Part shown: positions 1 through 7,455 of the stretch, piece after piece
Numbering within the stretch: position 1 is the stretch's first letter
How the letters are laid out: each line of letters starts with the position of its first letter
NCBI GenBank assembly: GCA_964463145.1
Contig: CAYXBG010000061.1
Location: forward strand, 1 to 11,065
DNA length: 11,065 bases
Reading direction: 5' to 3'
Source: CAYXBG01 sp964463145
Lineage (GTDB): Bacteria > Acidobacteriota > UBA6911 > RPQK01 > CBDAPI01
Made by a program: the position numbers and the translations under genes
The notes under the pieces: generated by a model
The model's input: only the letters and a program-made list of their open reading frames with translations
The model's database searches: none
What the model was told of the DNA's origin: nothing

Positions 1-44
1 GTTTTTATCGGTTGAACTCGGAGATAACCTTGTAGTGGAAGTAT

Positions 45-1073
45 TCACTTAGAGTCAGCTCTCCGGTCCGGAGGTTGACTTGCTAAGTGTACTAAGGCCT
101 CTCGGATTCGGATGATTTGGTCTTCATTGATTTTCAGATACCGATGTAGGCCCATTACATTAGGGTTGAACTTTGTGTGACCATCATCTTCAACTACCAC
201 CCGACCGGGATCCGATAGATCGAAGAAGCCTCTTTCCGGCATCACTGCATATAGGACACTGGTCAGATCCCAAGTTGGTCTGTTATGAGGTGGCGGAGTG
301 TAAAGCCAATAAGCTTCTGCTATTGGATGGTATTCGACATAGCCAAAGTCCTTTTGGATGCTTTGTGCAGGGTAGGTTATAGCGAGGCCAATCTCGAATC
401 CGCTGAAAACTATTTGAGTTGGCCAATTTTCAATAAGGCCCTTCGCTGAAAAAATGTCCTTCCGTATATTGTATTCTGAGAATCTCGTATTCCCTCGAAT
501 GGGAGAAAAAGATCCTCCCATCATTGAAAGCAGCTTCACTTTTTGCCGCACGAGTTGCAGGCCATTCAATGGTGAATATTGATCTGGAGGTGAGTGTAGT
601 AGCCGGTTTAAGTTGGTTGAGAATCCGACTTGAACAGCAACTACCGAGTTGTCCGGCTGCTCTACCAGTATTTCCCTCAGTAATGAGACTGCTTCCTGAG
701 CCTGATTTCCGTTCCGGAGATCATGAGGATATCTGAATCCTGAATCGGCACGAGCCAGTTCTGTGAATTTACTGGCCTCTTTCGTTGGGCCGTCCCTAAC
801 CACTCCAATGGGGATTTCTCCGCGTCCGTAAAAAGTATTCACCGCATCTGTAAAGGGTGCTGATAGGTAATGATCCTTGGTTATGGTGACTGATAGGAGG
901 CGGCACAATCCTTTGCTTTCTAGGGAGTGAATCATTCCCAAGGCCAGCACATCGTCGACATCGTTGCCTATGTCCGTGTCATAAACCAGTCTGACGGGTC
1001 CCCCCCAGACCCAATTAGCTTGAGCTGTAAGTAGGAACAAACAAAAGGCTAAGTGAATTTTCAGTGTAATCAC
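45..1073 (-). CDS. Secreted nucleoside hydrolase (IUNH family)
   Basis: Probable N-ribohydrolase cleaving nucleosides to base and ribose, acting outside the cytoplasm. With the GTG start at 1073 the product is 342 residues. It begins with a signal peptide: K5, a hydrophobic stretch at about 6-17, and an A-Q-A cleavage motif ending at residue 19. The mature protein opens with the family's calcium-binding motif DTDIGNDVDD (residues 32-41). Further family blocks are MMGG (184-187), SEYNIRKD (199-206, matching the usual E-x-N-x-x-x-D block) and a C-terminal Asp at 269. Two positions are odd: the residue before that Asp is Trp268 where classical members have a catalytic His, and the usual GPLTN block reads GFSTN. 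The start is uncertain: GGAG sits only 1 nt from the GTG. An open frame continues upstream to 1286 but overlaps the divergent regulator and looks non-coding; GTG 1118 is another option. Substrate unknown. Confidence 0.8.
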   Translation of the reverse strand: MITLKIHLAFCLFLLTAQANWVWGGPVRLVYDTDIGNDVDDVLALGMIHSLESKGLCRLLSVTITKDHYLSAPFTDAVNTFYGRGEIPIGVVRDGPTKEASKFTELARADSGFRYPHDLRNGNQAQEAVSLLREILVEQPDNSVVAVQVGFSTNLNRLLHSPPDQYSPLNGLQLVRQKVKLLSMMGGSFSPIRGNTRFSEYNIRKDIFSAKGLIENWPTQIVFSGFEIGLAITYPAQSIQKDFGYVEYHPIAEAYWLYTPPPHNRPTWDLTSVLYAVMPERGFFDLSDPGRVVVEDDGHTKFNPNVMGLHRYLKINEDQIIRIREALVHLASQPPDRRADSK

Positions 1074-1140
1074 TCCGTTAGGACAGGGTGGGTATGGTTG
1101 AGATTCTATTCTTATCACTACTCGAGGGGAAAGAAAAACA

Positions 1141-1169
1141 TTGACCTGCCGGGGGTATTGTTTTAACGT
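1141..1169 (+). promoter_or_regulatory. Candidate sigma70-type promoter for the his operon
   Basis: TTGACC at 1141-1146 matches the -35 consensus at five of six positions. It is followed after 17 bp by TAACGT at 1164-1169, a weak -10 that keeps the first T, second A and last T. It lies directly before the first gene of the operon and no later gap is large enough for another promoter. Transcription would start near 1176, only a few bases from the ATG at 1180. Inferred from sequence only. Confidence 0.35.
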
Positions 1170-1178
1170 GCTAACACA
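1159..1178. promoter_or_regulatory. Imperfect dyad, possible operator of the TrpR-like regulator
   Basis: A 20-bp imperfect inverted repeat with outer arms TGTTTTA and TAACACA (6 of 7 paired) around a 6-bp centre; 7 of 10 half-site positions are symmetric overall. It covers the candidate -10 element and ends just before the ATG of the TrpR-like gene, as expected for an autoregulatory operator. No other copy was seen in the window. Confidence 0.3.
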
Positions 1179-1179
1179 T

Positions 1180-1479
1180 ATGGAAAAGAACTTGGCGGAA
1201 AATGCAGATCTATGGTCCCTTTTCGGGGTTATATGTAATCTGCAGAAGCCGACCGAATGTGCAGATTTCTTTAGAGACCTCTGCACACTTAATGAATTAG
1301 AGGCTATGGCGGAGAGATGGAGTATTGTTCAGCTCCTTGACAGAGGCTTGCCGTACAGGGAGATAAGCCAGATGACGGGTGCGAGTACAGCAACTGTTAC
1401 TAGGATTGCTCACTGGCTGCGTTATGGAGAGGGTGGGTATGAAGCTGTTCTCCAAGAACTCAGATCGGAGGAGAAGTGA
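1180..1479 (+). CDS. TrpR/YerC-YecD family DNA-binding regulator
   Basis: A 99-residue all-helical protein of the TrpR-like YerC/YecD family, probably a cytoplasmic dimeric repressor. The family signature is clear: FFRDLCTLNELEAMAERW at about 30-47, then a helix-turn-helix at about 56-78 containing PYREISQMTGASTATVTR, then RYGEGGYE. The family is usually close to 100 residues, which favours ATG 1180; an in-frame TTG at 1141 would add 13 unconvincing residues and overlap the likely -35. The stop overlaps the hisG start (GTGA, 4 nt), so it is the first gene of the his operon. By genome context, TrpR-family proteins of this type have been proposed as histidine-operon regulators in Firmicutes. 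The inference here is a histidine-responsive repressor controlling its own operon; the effector is not shown by sequence. Confidence 0.82.
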   Translation: MEKNLAENADLWSLFGVICNLQKPTECADFFRDLCTLNELEAMAERWSIVQLLDRGLPYREISQMTGASTATVTRIAHWLRYGEGGYEAVLQELRSEEK

Positions 1480-2405
1480 ATTCGGAAATATCGAGGACCA
1501 AATGTTCTGAGACTGACGATGGTAACCAAGCAGGACCAAAAGGTTCGAGGATCAGGCTCGCCGTTCAACGAAAAGGCCGACTCTCGGAAGGATCACTCGA
1601 GTTACTTCGCTCTATTGGGCTGAACTTTGACTACTATGAAGGAAGGCTATTTTCGCCGTGTACCAATTTTCCTGTTGAAATACTTTTCGTTCGGGACGAT
1701 GACATCCCGGAATACGTCCAGGATGGCGTTGCCGATCTGGGGATCGTAGGTCGCAATATCGTGGCAGAAAAGGAAGCGGTTGTGGAGCAGCTCGAGACTC
1801 TCGACTTCGGGAAGTGCCGACTGGATATCGCGTCTCGGGAAGGGGGTGACATAAAAAATATTTCGGACCTTGATGGGTGTCGGATCGCAACCTCCTATCC
1901 AGTGATTTTAAGTCGGTTCTTGGAGTCGGAAAATCTCACAGCCAATATCGTTGAGATCAGTGGATCGGTTGAGATAGCCCCAACATTAAACGTGGCTGAT
2001 GCAATTTGTGATCTTGTCTCGACAGGATCAACTCTAAGGATTAATGGGCTCAGTCCAATAGCCACAGTTCTGAGATCTGAAGCAGTGCTTATTGGAAATT
2101 CGAAAGCTTTGTCCAGTCCGGATACCGGTAGCTTAGTTTCACGGGTGCGTCGGCGAGTTCAGAGTTGTCTCAAGGCTCGAGGTATGCGGTATTTGATGAT
2201 GAATGCTAACAAGCGTGATCTTGAGAGATTGCGTAGAGTCTTGCCGCATCTAAGCAGTCCGACCATTATGCCTCTGGCCGAAGATGGATCGATAGCCATT
2301 CACTCTGCAGTGCCATCTGAAGATGTCTGGAAGGTCATTGAAGAACTCCGTCAAAATGGGGCTAGCGATATCCTTGCTGTTCCAGTTGAGGTGATGGTGC
2401 AGTGA
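1476..2405 (+). CDS. hisG: ATP phosphoribosyltransferase, long form
   Basis: Catalyses the first committed step of histidine synthesis: ATP + PRPP to phosphoribosyl-ATP, in the cytoplasm. Visible features are the N-terminal block RIRLAVQRKGRLSEGS (25-40), the VRDDDIPEYVQDGVADLGIVG block (72-92), and the PRPP-binding loop DAICDLVSTGSTL (175-187). A C-terminal HisG_C regulatory domain, ACT-like, spans about 235-307 and ends ASDILAVPVEVM. This makes it the 300-residue long form, normally a hexamer inhibited by histidine that works without HisZ. The start is GTG, overlapping the upstream TGA by 4 nt, with GGAGGAG at 1467-1473. The first 24 residues are a polar extension absent from the typical protein, and no later in-frame start before the conserved block was found. 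Its stop overlaps the next gene. Confidence 0.95.
   Translation: MNSEISRTKCSETDDGNQAGPKGSRIRLAVQRKGRLSEGSLELLRSIGLNFDYYEGRLFSPCTNFPVEILFVRDDDIPEYVQDGVADLGIVGRNIVAEKEAVVEQLETLDFGKCRLDIASREGGDIKNISDLDGCRIATSYPVILSRFLESENLTANIVEISGSVEIAPTLNVADAICDLVSTGSTLRINGLSPIATVLRSEAVLIGNSKALSSPDTGSLVSRVRRRVQSCLKARGMRYLMMNANKRDLERLRRVLPHLSSPTIMPLAEDGSIAIHSAVPSEDVWKVIEELRQNGASDILAVPVEVMVQ
2388..2395 (+). promoter_or_regulatory. Ribosome binding site for hisD-hisC
   Basis: GAGGTGAT inside the 3' end of hisG is an eight-base match to the 16S anti-Shine-Dalgarno region. Spacing favours GTG 2402 over the adjacent in-frame ATG 2405; either overlaps the hisG stop and implies translational coupling. Confidence 0.6.
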
Positions 2406-4786
2406 TGAGAATAGTGGAATTTGACGGTCTGAGCTGTGAGGAATTGGACTCCTTGATTACCCGGAATCCGATGGATTCGACTGATGTCGTAAAGGTATGT
2501 GAGGACATTTTCCGGGAGGTGTGCTCAGAAGGTGACCAGGCCCTGCTCCGCCTAACGCGTCAGTTCGATAATGTAGACCTGGATAATATTAAGGTTTCAG
2601 ATCGAGAGTTTGCAGAGGCCTCAGCAGTAGTGGGGGAAGAGGAGGCCGCAGCACTAAGGCATGCTGCAAGAAATATTAAATTTTTTCACAACAAACAGTT
2701 GTATTCAGAAACTCCTGTACAGGTAGAGTCGGGTGTCCTGTGCTGGAGAGAGAGCAGGGCTATAGAGAGAGTAGGGCTCTACGTGCCTTCCGGGAGTGCG
2801 CCTTTGCCTTCTAGTCTTCTTATGCTGGGCATTCCTGCCGTTCTGGCGGGATGCAGAGAGATAGTAGTGTGTGCCCCTCCAGGGGGGGATGGCAAGATGG
2901 ACCCATACATACTCGTGGCGGCGAAAATTATCGGTATAGATAAAATTTTCAAGTTGGGCGGAGCTCAGGCTATTGCGGCAATGGTTTATGGTACAGAGAC
3001 CGTGTCTGCTGTTGACAAGATAGCTGGACCGGGTAGTCGCATTGTTCAGGTCGCAAAGACTCTGGCCGTCCGATCTGGAATTGCCATAGATCTTGTTGCC
3101 GGACCTAGTGAAGTTCTCGTTATTGCAGACTCAAGCAGTGATCCTGGCTTTATTGCAGCTGATCTGCTTTCTCAATGTGAACACGGCAGCGACAGTCGGG
3201 CTGTCCTTGTGACTACCAGCCGAGAACAGGCAGAATTGGTAATCAGTTCTGTGGAGGAACAACTGGAGAGTCTACCTAGACGGGAACTAGCTAGGTTAGC
3301 CTTGGAAGAGTCTTTTTCAATCGTGACCTCCTCAGTCCAGGAGGCAATTAATTTCTCTAATCTCTATGGTCCGGAGCACCTGATTTTGCATGTTGAAAAA
3401 CCCGCAAAATGGGTTCCGGAAGTCCAGTCTGCAGGTTCTGTATTTTTAGGTCCATGGTCTCCTGAAGTCGCTGGAGATTATGCTTCGGGGACCAATCACA
3501 CTCTACCTACTTCGGGAGGGGCTCGAGCATTTTCAGGAGTGTCAGTGGATACTTTTCTCAAGAGAATAACCTTTCAAGAGCTATCCTTAGAGGGATTAAA
3601 TTCGTTAGGGGGAACTCTTCAAACAATTGCTGGTATTGAAGGTTTGGAAGGACATGCTAGGGCCGTTTCATATAGGCTGGGATCGGATAAGGGGGCTTTG
3701 AGTCTTGGCGCTCGCGAGGACTCGGGTTTTTTGAAGCTTGTGCGGCCCGAAATAATGTCCTTGAAGCCTTATCGGTCGGCACGAGGCGATGGACTAGGGC
3801 AGGGCATACTCATGGATGCCAACGAGAATCCATACGAGGTCGATTGGCAGGAGGTCTCGTTGAATCGGTATCCTGATCCCAACCAGATGCAGTTACGTCT
3901 GGAGATTGCCGAATATTTAGGAGTTACCTCGGATTATGTAGTAGCAGGCACCGGATCGGACGAGGTACTAGACTGGATTTTTAAAATCTTTTGTATTCCC
4001 GGGTGTGATTCTGTTGCGATTGGTCAACCAACATACGGGATGTATAAGGTCTTAGCTGATACTCACGGTGTAGAGGGATTGGATTTCTATCTAGACAAGA
4101 AATTTGATTTACCAGACGAAGAGTTCCTCAATTGGGTTCCTGCCTCCGTAAAGGTCCTTTTTCTCTGTAGCCCTAATAATCCAACCGGCAATCTACTGAC
4201 CCGCTCGAGGATTTCCAAAATTTGTCGTGAATGGACAGGAGTGGTTGTTTTAGATGAGGCCTATGGTGAGTTTTCGGACGAGGCCTCATGGGCTAGTCAG
4301 GTCCCAGAACTTCCCAATTTAGTGGTTATTAGAACCCTGTCTAAGGCATGGGGAAGAGCTGCCCTTCGACTTGGATATGCAGTAGCAAATCCAGCACTGA
4401 TTGAACTGATTATGAAGGTTAAAGCACCGTACAATTTGGGGTCTCTTCAAATGCAATTGGGTGTGGAAGCACTTAGGAATGTAAAAGCCATGTACGAACA
4501 GGTGGCCCTACTGAAACAGGACAGGGATTACCTAGTGACTCAATTAGAGAATCTACCTAATGTTGGGAAGATTTTTCCTTCGCAGGCCAATTTTGTCTTG
4601 TTTAATTGTGCCTGTGCCAGGGAGGTATGTTTTCGGCTTAGGAAGAAAGGGATATTAGTGAGGGATCGTAGTGATTTGCCGGGATTGAAGAACACGTTGC
4701 GGGTAAGTGTTGGAACCGCTAACGAAAATCAACAGTTTGTTAGTACGCTAGATAATGTATTTAAGGAGTTGGAGTGTCATGTCTAG
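2402..4786 (+). CDS. hisDC: Fused histidinol dehydrogenase / histidinol-phosphate aminotransferase
   Basis: One 794-residue frame carries two complete enzymes. Residues about 1-430 are HisD (L-histidinol to L-histidine, NAD+, Zn): SQCEHGSD with Q258 and H261, GPEHL with E325/H326, D359 in AGDYASGTNH, and H418 in EGHARAVSYR. These match the Zn ligands and catalytic Glu-His of the E. coli enzyme at a constant offset of one. Residues about 445-793 are HisC, a fold-type I PLP aminotransferase: GQPTYGMY (Y545), SPNNPTG (590-596), DEAYGEFS (D618, Y621), the PLP lysine K648 in TLSKAWGRAALRLGYA, and R767 in LRVSVGT. The linker is only about 15-20 residues. No internal stop or obvious start separates the halves and domain order equals the usual gene order hisD-hisC, so loss of an intergenic stop is the simple explanation. 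ATG 2405 is an equally possible start. HisC and HisD act on either side of the HisN step. Confidence 0.95.
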   Translation: MMRIVEFDGLSCEELDSLITRNPMDSTDVVKVCEDIFREVCSEGDQALLRLTRQFDNVDLDNIKVSDREFAEASAVVGEEEAAALRHAARNIKFFHNKQLYSETPVQVESGVLCWRESRAIERVGLYVPSGSAPLPSSLLMLGIPAVLAGCREIVVCAPPGGDGKMDPYILVAAKIIGIDKIFKLGGAQAIAAMVYGTETVSAVDKIAGPGSRIVQVAKTLAVRSGIAIDLVAGPSEVLVIADSSSDPGFIAADLLSQCEHGSDSRAVLVTTSREQAELVISSVEEQLESLPRRELARLALEESFSIVTSSVQEAINFSNLYGPEHLILHVEKPAKWVPEVQSAGSVFLGPWSPEVAGDYASGTNHTLPTSGGARAFSGVSVDTFLKRITFQELSLEGLNSLGGTLQTIAGIEGLEGHARAVSYRLGSDKGALSLGAREDSGFLKLVRPEIMSLKPYRSARGDGLGQGILMDANENPYEVDWQEVSLNRYPDPNQMQLRLEIAEYLGVTSDYVVAGTGSDEVLDWIFKIFCIPGCDSVAIGQPTYGMYKVLADTHGVEGLDFYLDKKFDLPDEEFLNWVPASVKVLFLCSPNNPTGNLLTRSRISKICREWTGVVVLDEAYGEFSDEASWASQVPELPNLVVIRTLSKAWGRAALRLGYAVANPALIELIMKVKAPYNLGSLQMQLGVEALRNVKAMYEQVALLKQDRDYLVTQLENLPNVGKIFPSQANFVLFNCACAREVCFRLRKKGILVRDRSDLPGLKNTLRVSVGTANENQQFVSTLDNVFKELECHV

Positions 4787-5381
4787 AATTGCAGAGATTT
4801 CCAGAGAAACCAGTGAGACAAACATATCGGTTAAACTTCAGATAGATGGTGAGGGGGTTGCCCAAATACAAACTGGGATCGGCTTCCTAGACCATATGCT
4901 AGTTCTCTTGAGCTATCACTCGAGGATGGATATCGAAATAAAAGCAAAGGGTGATCTTGATACTGATGATCACCATGTTGTGGAAGATATTTCGATTGTA
5001 CTTGGGCAGGCCTTGCTAAAGGCCCTTGATGAAAAGCGCGGCATATGCCGATATGGATCTGTTCTCATGCCTATGGACGAGGTTCTAGTTGGTGTTGCGA
5101 TTGATCTTTCGGGAAGGCCTTGTTTTGTGAATCAGTATCAGCCGGAGAGAGAAAAGGTGGGGGATCTTTCTACAGAATTGGTCTCTCACTTTTTTCGCTC
5201 CTTTGCTTTAGAGTCTCGGTGTGCCCTGCACTTCAATGTCTTACATTCTGGAGATAACGAGCACCATCGAATTGAGGCAATGTTTAAGGGGTTGGGGCGA
5301 GCTTTAGCTGAAGCGGTGAGAATCGATCCCGAGCGGGCCTCTGTCGTACCATCAAGTAAAGGTGTTTTGGAAGGTGGATAA
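4779..5381 (+). CDS. hisB: Imidazoleglycerol-phosphate dehydratase (monofunctional)
   Basis: Dehydrates imidazole-glycerol phosphate to imidazole-acetol phosphate; a Mn-dependent cytoplasmic enzyme, typically a 24-mer. The 200-residue product has the family hallmarks: TGIGFLDHML near the N-terminus, the metal-binding DDHHVVED motif about 65 residues in, the second metal motif EHHRIEAMFKGLGRAL near 165-180, and the terminal SSKG. It lacks the HAD-type histidinol-phosphatase domain fused to HisB in enterobacteria, so it supplies only the dehydratase step. ATG 4779 gives the normal family N-terminus and is served by AAGGAG at 4763-4768 and GGAG at 4771-4774; an earlier in-frame ATG at 4755 would add 8 residues that overlap hisC. 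The gene overlaps hisDC by 8 bp. Confidence 0.95.
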   Translation: MSRIAEISRETSETNISVKLQIDGEGVAQIQTGIGFLDHMLVLLSYHSRMDIEIKAKGDLDTDDHHVVEDISIVLGQALLKALDEKRGICRYGSVLMPMDEVLVGVAIDLSGRPCFVNQYQPEREKVGDLSTELVSHFFRSFALESRCALHFNVLHSGDNEHHRIEAMFKGLGRALAEAVRIDPERASVVPSSKGVLEGG

Positions 5382-5983
5382 TGATCATCGTTGTCAACTA
5401 CGATGCGGGAAACCTATACAGCGTTTCAAGAGCGCTTAAATTCTTGGGAATTCCACATTCTGTGACCAGCGACAGAAAAAAAATTGAACAAGCCGATGGT
5501 CTTATTCTTCCTGGTGTCGGTTCAGCTAGTAGAGCTATGTCATCACTAGATCGAAAGGGATTATTATCGGTATTGAAGTCCTACGAAAGACCTTTTCTGG
5601 GAATCTGTCTCGGGCTTCAGCTTCTTTTTGAGAGGAGTCAAGAACATCGGACCCAATGTCTCGGCCTGGTTGAGGGCGAGGTGTGCAAATTCGACAAGAA
5701 GGTTCTCAAGGTACCTCACATGGGGTGGAATCAACTCCACTTTCAAGCATCCAAGCCCGATCCGATCCTAAGTGGTGTCGATGAGGGGAGTTTCTTTTAT
5801 TTCGTTCATAGTTATTATGCGCCTCTTTCGGAAAACATCACAACGGGATATACGGACTATGAGAGCACTCGCTTTTCGTCTCTCATTCGACACGACAACT
5901 TTTGGGGAGTTCAGTTCCATCCTGAGCTATCGGGGGAAACTGGATTGCTGGTTCTAAAGAATTTCATAACACAATGCTTGTAA
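5381..5983 (+). CDS. hisH: Imidazole glycerol phosphate synthase, glutaminase subunit
   Basis: Class I glutamine amidotransferase that hydrolyses glutamine and channels ammonia to HisF. The 200-residue protein has the complete catalytic triad: Cys76 in GICLGLQLLF, His180 and Glu182 in GVQFHPELSG. It also has PGVGS (44-48), next to the oxyanion hole, and the family block VPHMGWN (111-117). Length matches the family. The ATG shares its first base with the TAA stop of hisB and is preceded by a purine-rich site (GGAAGGTGG, 5369-5377). The 3' end overlaps hisA. Its partner HisF lies one gene downstream, the usual arrangement. Confidence 0.96.
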   Translation: MIIVVNYDAGNLYSVSRALKFLGIPHSVTSDRKKIEQADGLILPGVGSASRAMSSLDRKGLLSVLKSYERPFLGICLGLQLLFERSQEHRTQCLGLVEGEVCKFDKKVLKVPHMGWNQLHFQASKPDPILSGVDEGSFFYFVHSYYAPLSENITTGYTDYESTRFSSLIRHDNFWGVQFHPELSGETGLLVLKNFITQCL

Positions 5984-6693
5984 TACCAGCAATTGATCTG
6001 ATCGAAGGGGGCTGTGTACGGTTGATCCAGGGGGATTATAGGGCCAGGCTGGACTACGATGTGCATCCTCTGGAGCAGGCTCTGCAATTTCAGAAACTTG
6101 GATTTCAAAGGGTTCACATTGTCGATCTAGATGGGGCAAAAAAAGGGGAAATTTGTAACCTTCCAGTAATCAGAGAAGTAGCCGAGGGTCTCAAGATTCC
6201 TGTCCAGGTAGGAGGGGGAATACGTACTGACGAAGAAGTGGAATCAATTTTGGAAATCAATAGAAGCTTTCTAATCTTAGGTACCATTGTGTTGCAAGAA
6301 CCCAATAAAGTTGAGGATTGGATTTGCAGATGGGGAGCCGACCGGATAATTGTTAGCCTCGATCTCAAAAAAGGCCGGCTGCTCGGGCAGGGCTGGACAG
6401 AGAACGCTGCAATGTCTCTTCAGGAGGCAGTAAAGCTAGTGGTTAGCTGGGGTGTGAGACAAATAATCTGTTCCGATATTGGACGTGATGGAACCTTACA
6501 AGGACCAGACTATCGTTTTTTTAGAAGTATCGTTGCAGAAATACCCCGAGAGATACAGGTCATCTCTGCAGGTGGAGTCTCTCATCCTACCCAAATTAAT
6601 CGGCTGGCAGATACCGGTCTGAGCGGAGCCATAGTAGGTCGGGCCCTCTACGAGGGCGCAGTCTCTTTGAGAGAATTTGCCAATGTTAGCTAA
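5974..6693 (+). CDS. hisA: ProFAR isomerase (phosphoribosylformimino-AICAR-P isomerase)
   Basis: Amadori isomerase converting ProFAR to PRFAR, a (beta-alpha)8 barrel. The 239-residue product begins MLVIPAIDLIEGGCVRL with the catalytic Asp8, contains VDLDGA (50-55), the first-half phosphate site QVGGGIR (78-84), the second catalytic Asp130 in VSLDLK, SDIGRDGT (167-174), and the second-half phosphate site SAGGVSHP (198-205). The two similar halves typical of HisA/HisF are evident. There is no tryptophan gene nearby and no reason to call it PriA. The ATG lies inside the 3' end of hisH (10-bp overlap) with no good Shine-Dalgarno site, so translation probably depends on coupling to hisH. Confidence 0.96.
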   Translation: MLVIPAIDLIEGGCVRLIQGDYRARLDYDVHPLEQALQFQKLGFQRVHIVDLDGAKKGEICNLPVIREVAEGLKIPVQVGGGIRTDEEVESILEINRSFLILGTIVLQEPNKVEDWICRWGADRIIVSLDLKKGRLLGQGWTENAAMSLQEAVKLVVSWGVRQIICSDIGRDGTLQGPDYRFFRSIVAEIPREIQVISAGGVSHPTQINRLADTGLSGAIVGRALYEGAVSLREFANVS

Positions 6694-7435
6694 TAGGATC
6701 ATCCCATGTCTCGATGTAAGAGACGGACGTGTTGTGAAGGGCGTTAAATTCGTGGATCTACAGGACTGTGGTGACCCAGGGCAATTAGGGATGCGCTACT
6801 ATGAAGAGGGTGCAGACGAACTGATGTTTTTAGATATCGAGGCTACCTATAAGGGTCGTCAAACAAGGCTGGACTGGGTATCTAGAGTTGCTAATTCTGT
6901 TTTTGTGCCTTTTGCAGTGGGAGGGGGAATTGACTCGGTTGATCAGATTCAGGAACTCTTAAAAGCAGGTGCAGATAAAGTTTCCATTAACAGTGCTGCT
7001 GTAAAAAGGCCAGAGCTTATATCGGAAGGCGCTCGGGAATTCGGGAGTCAGTGTATTGTCACTGCTGTTGACGTAAAAAATAAAGGGAAGAGTTGGGGGG
7101 TTTACACAGCTGGTGGTCGAGTTGATTCTGGACTTGATGCGGTAGAGTGGATTTTGGAACTCGCAGACCGTGGAGCAGGAGAGTTCCTAATTACTTCAAT
7201 GGACCGAGATGGAACATGCGAGGGATACGATCTAGAGTTTCTTTCTATGATCACAGAAATGGTAGCTGTGCCTGTTATCGCCTCAGGTGGTGTGGGTGAA
7301 TTGAAACACCTGGCAGCAGGTTTGAGAGCTGGGGCCCAGGCTGTATTGGCGGCCAGTATTTTCCACTACGGACGGCATACTGTAGGGGAAGCCAAAAAGT
7401 TTTTACATGATGACGGGTTCCCGGTGAGGTTGTGA
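6683..7435 (+). CDS. hisF: Imidazole glycerol phosphate synthase, cyclase subunit
   Basis: Cyclase subunit that, with ammonia from HisH, converts PRFAR to imidazole-glycerol phosphate and AICAR, which returns to purine synthesis. From ATG 6683 the protein is 250 residues and begins MLANRIIPCLDV with the catalytic Asp11; the second catalytic residue falls exactly at Asp130 (TAVDVK), as in the well-studied Thermotoga enzyme. Phosphate sites are visible in FAVGGGIDS (78-86) and ASGGVGE, and DRDGTCEGYD is the usual late-barrel motif. A TTG at 6677 would add two residues but gives a less typical N-terminus; a weak GAGAGA site lies at 6669-6674. The gene overlaps hisA by 11 bp. Confidence 0.96.
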   Translation: MLANRIIPCLDVRDGRVVKGVKFVDLQDCGDPGQLGMRYYEEGADELMFLDIEATYKGRQTRLDWVSRVANSVFVPFAVGGGIDSVDQIQELLKAGADKVSINSAAVKRPELISEGAREFGSQCIVTAVDVKNKGKSWGVYTAGGRVDSGLDAVEWILELADRGAGEFLITSMDRDGTCEGYDLEFLSMITEMVAVPVIASGGVGELKHLAAGLRAGAQAVLAASIFHYGRHTVGEAKKFLHDDGFPVRL

Positions 7436-7443
7436 TTGTGCCT

Positions 7444-7450
7444 GAGGAGG
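7444..7450 (+). promoter_or_regulatory. Strong ribosome binding site deciding the hisIE start
   Basis: GAGGAGG ends 5 nt before GTG 7456, just before the first conserved residues of HisI. It sits downstream of the two earlier in-frame GTGs (7432, 7438), so it can only serve 7456. Confidence 0.6.
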
Positions 7451-7455
7451 GCTTT

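Noticed and set aside
1141..1179. TTG 1141 as start of the TrpR-like gene
   Set aside because: The 13 extra residues do not resemble the family, which is near 100 residues; the bases fit a -35/-10 promoter better, although a GAGGGG lies 11 nt upstream.
1074..1179. His leader peptide/attenuator or T-box before the operon
   Set aside because: No run of His codons, no T-box stem or terminator hairpin, and too little room before ATG 1180.
1074..1286. Long N-terminal extension of the nucleoside hydrolase up to 1286
   Set aside because: It would overlap the divergent regulator by about 100 bp, lacks family similarity, and would bury a well-formed signal peptide.
4779..5381. Bifunctional HisB with phosphatase domain
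   Set aside because: The product is only 200 residues and lacks the N-terminal HAD domain; only the dehydratase motifs are present.
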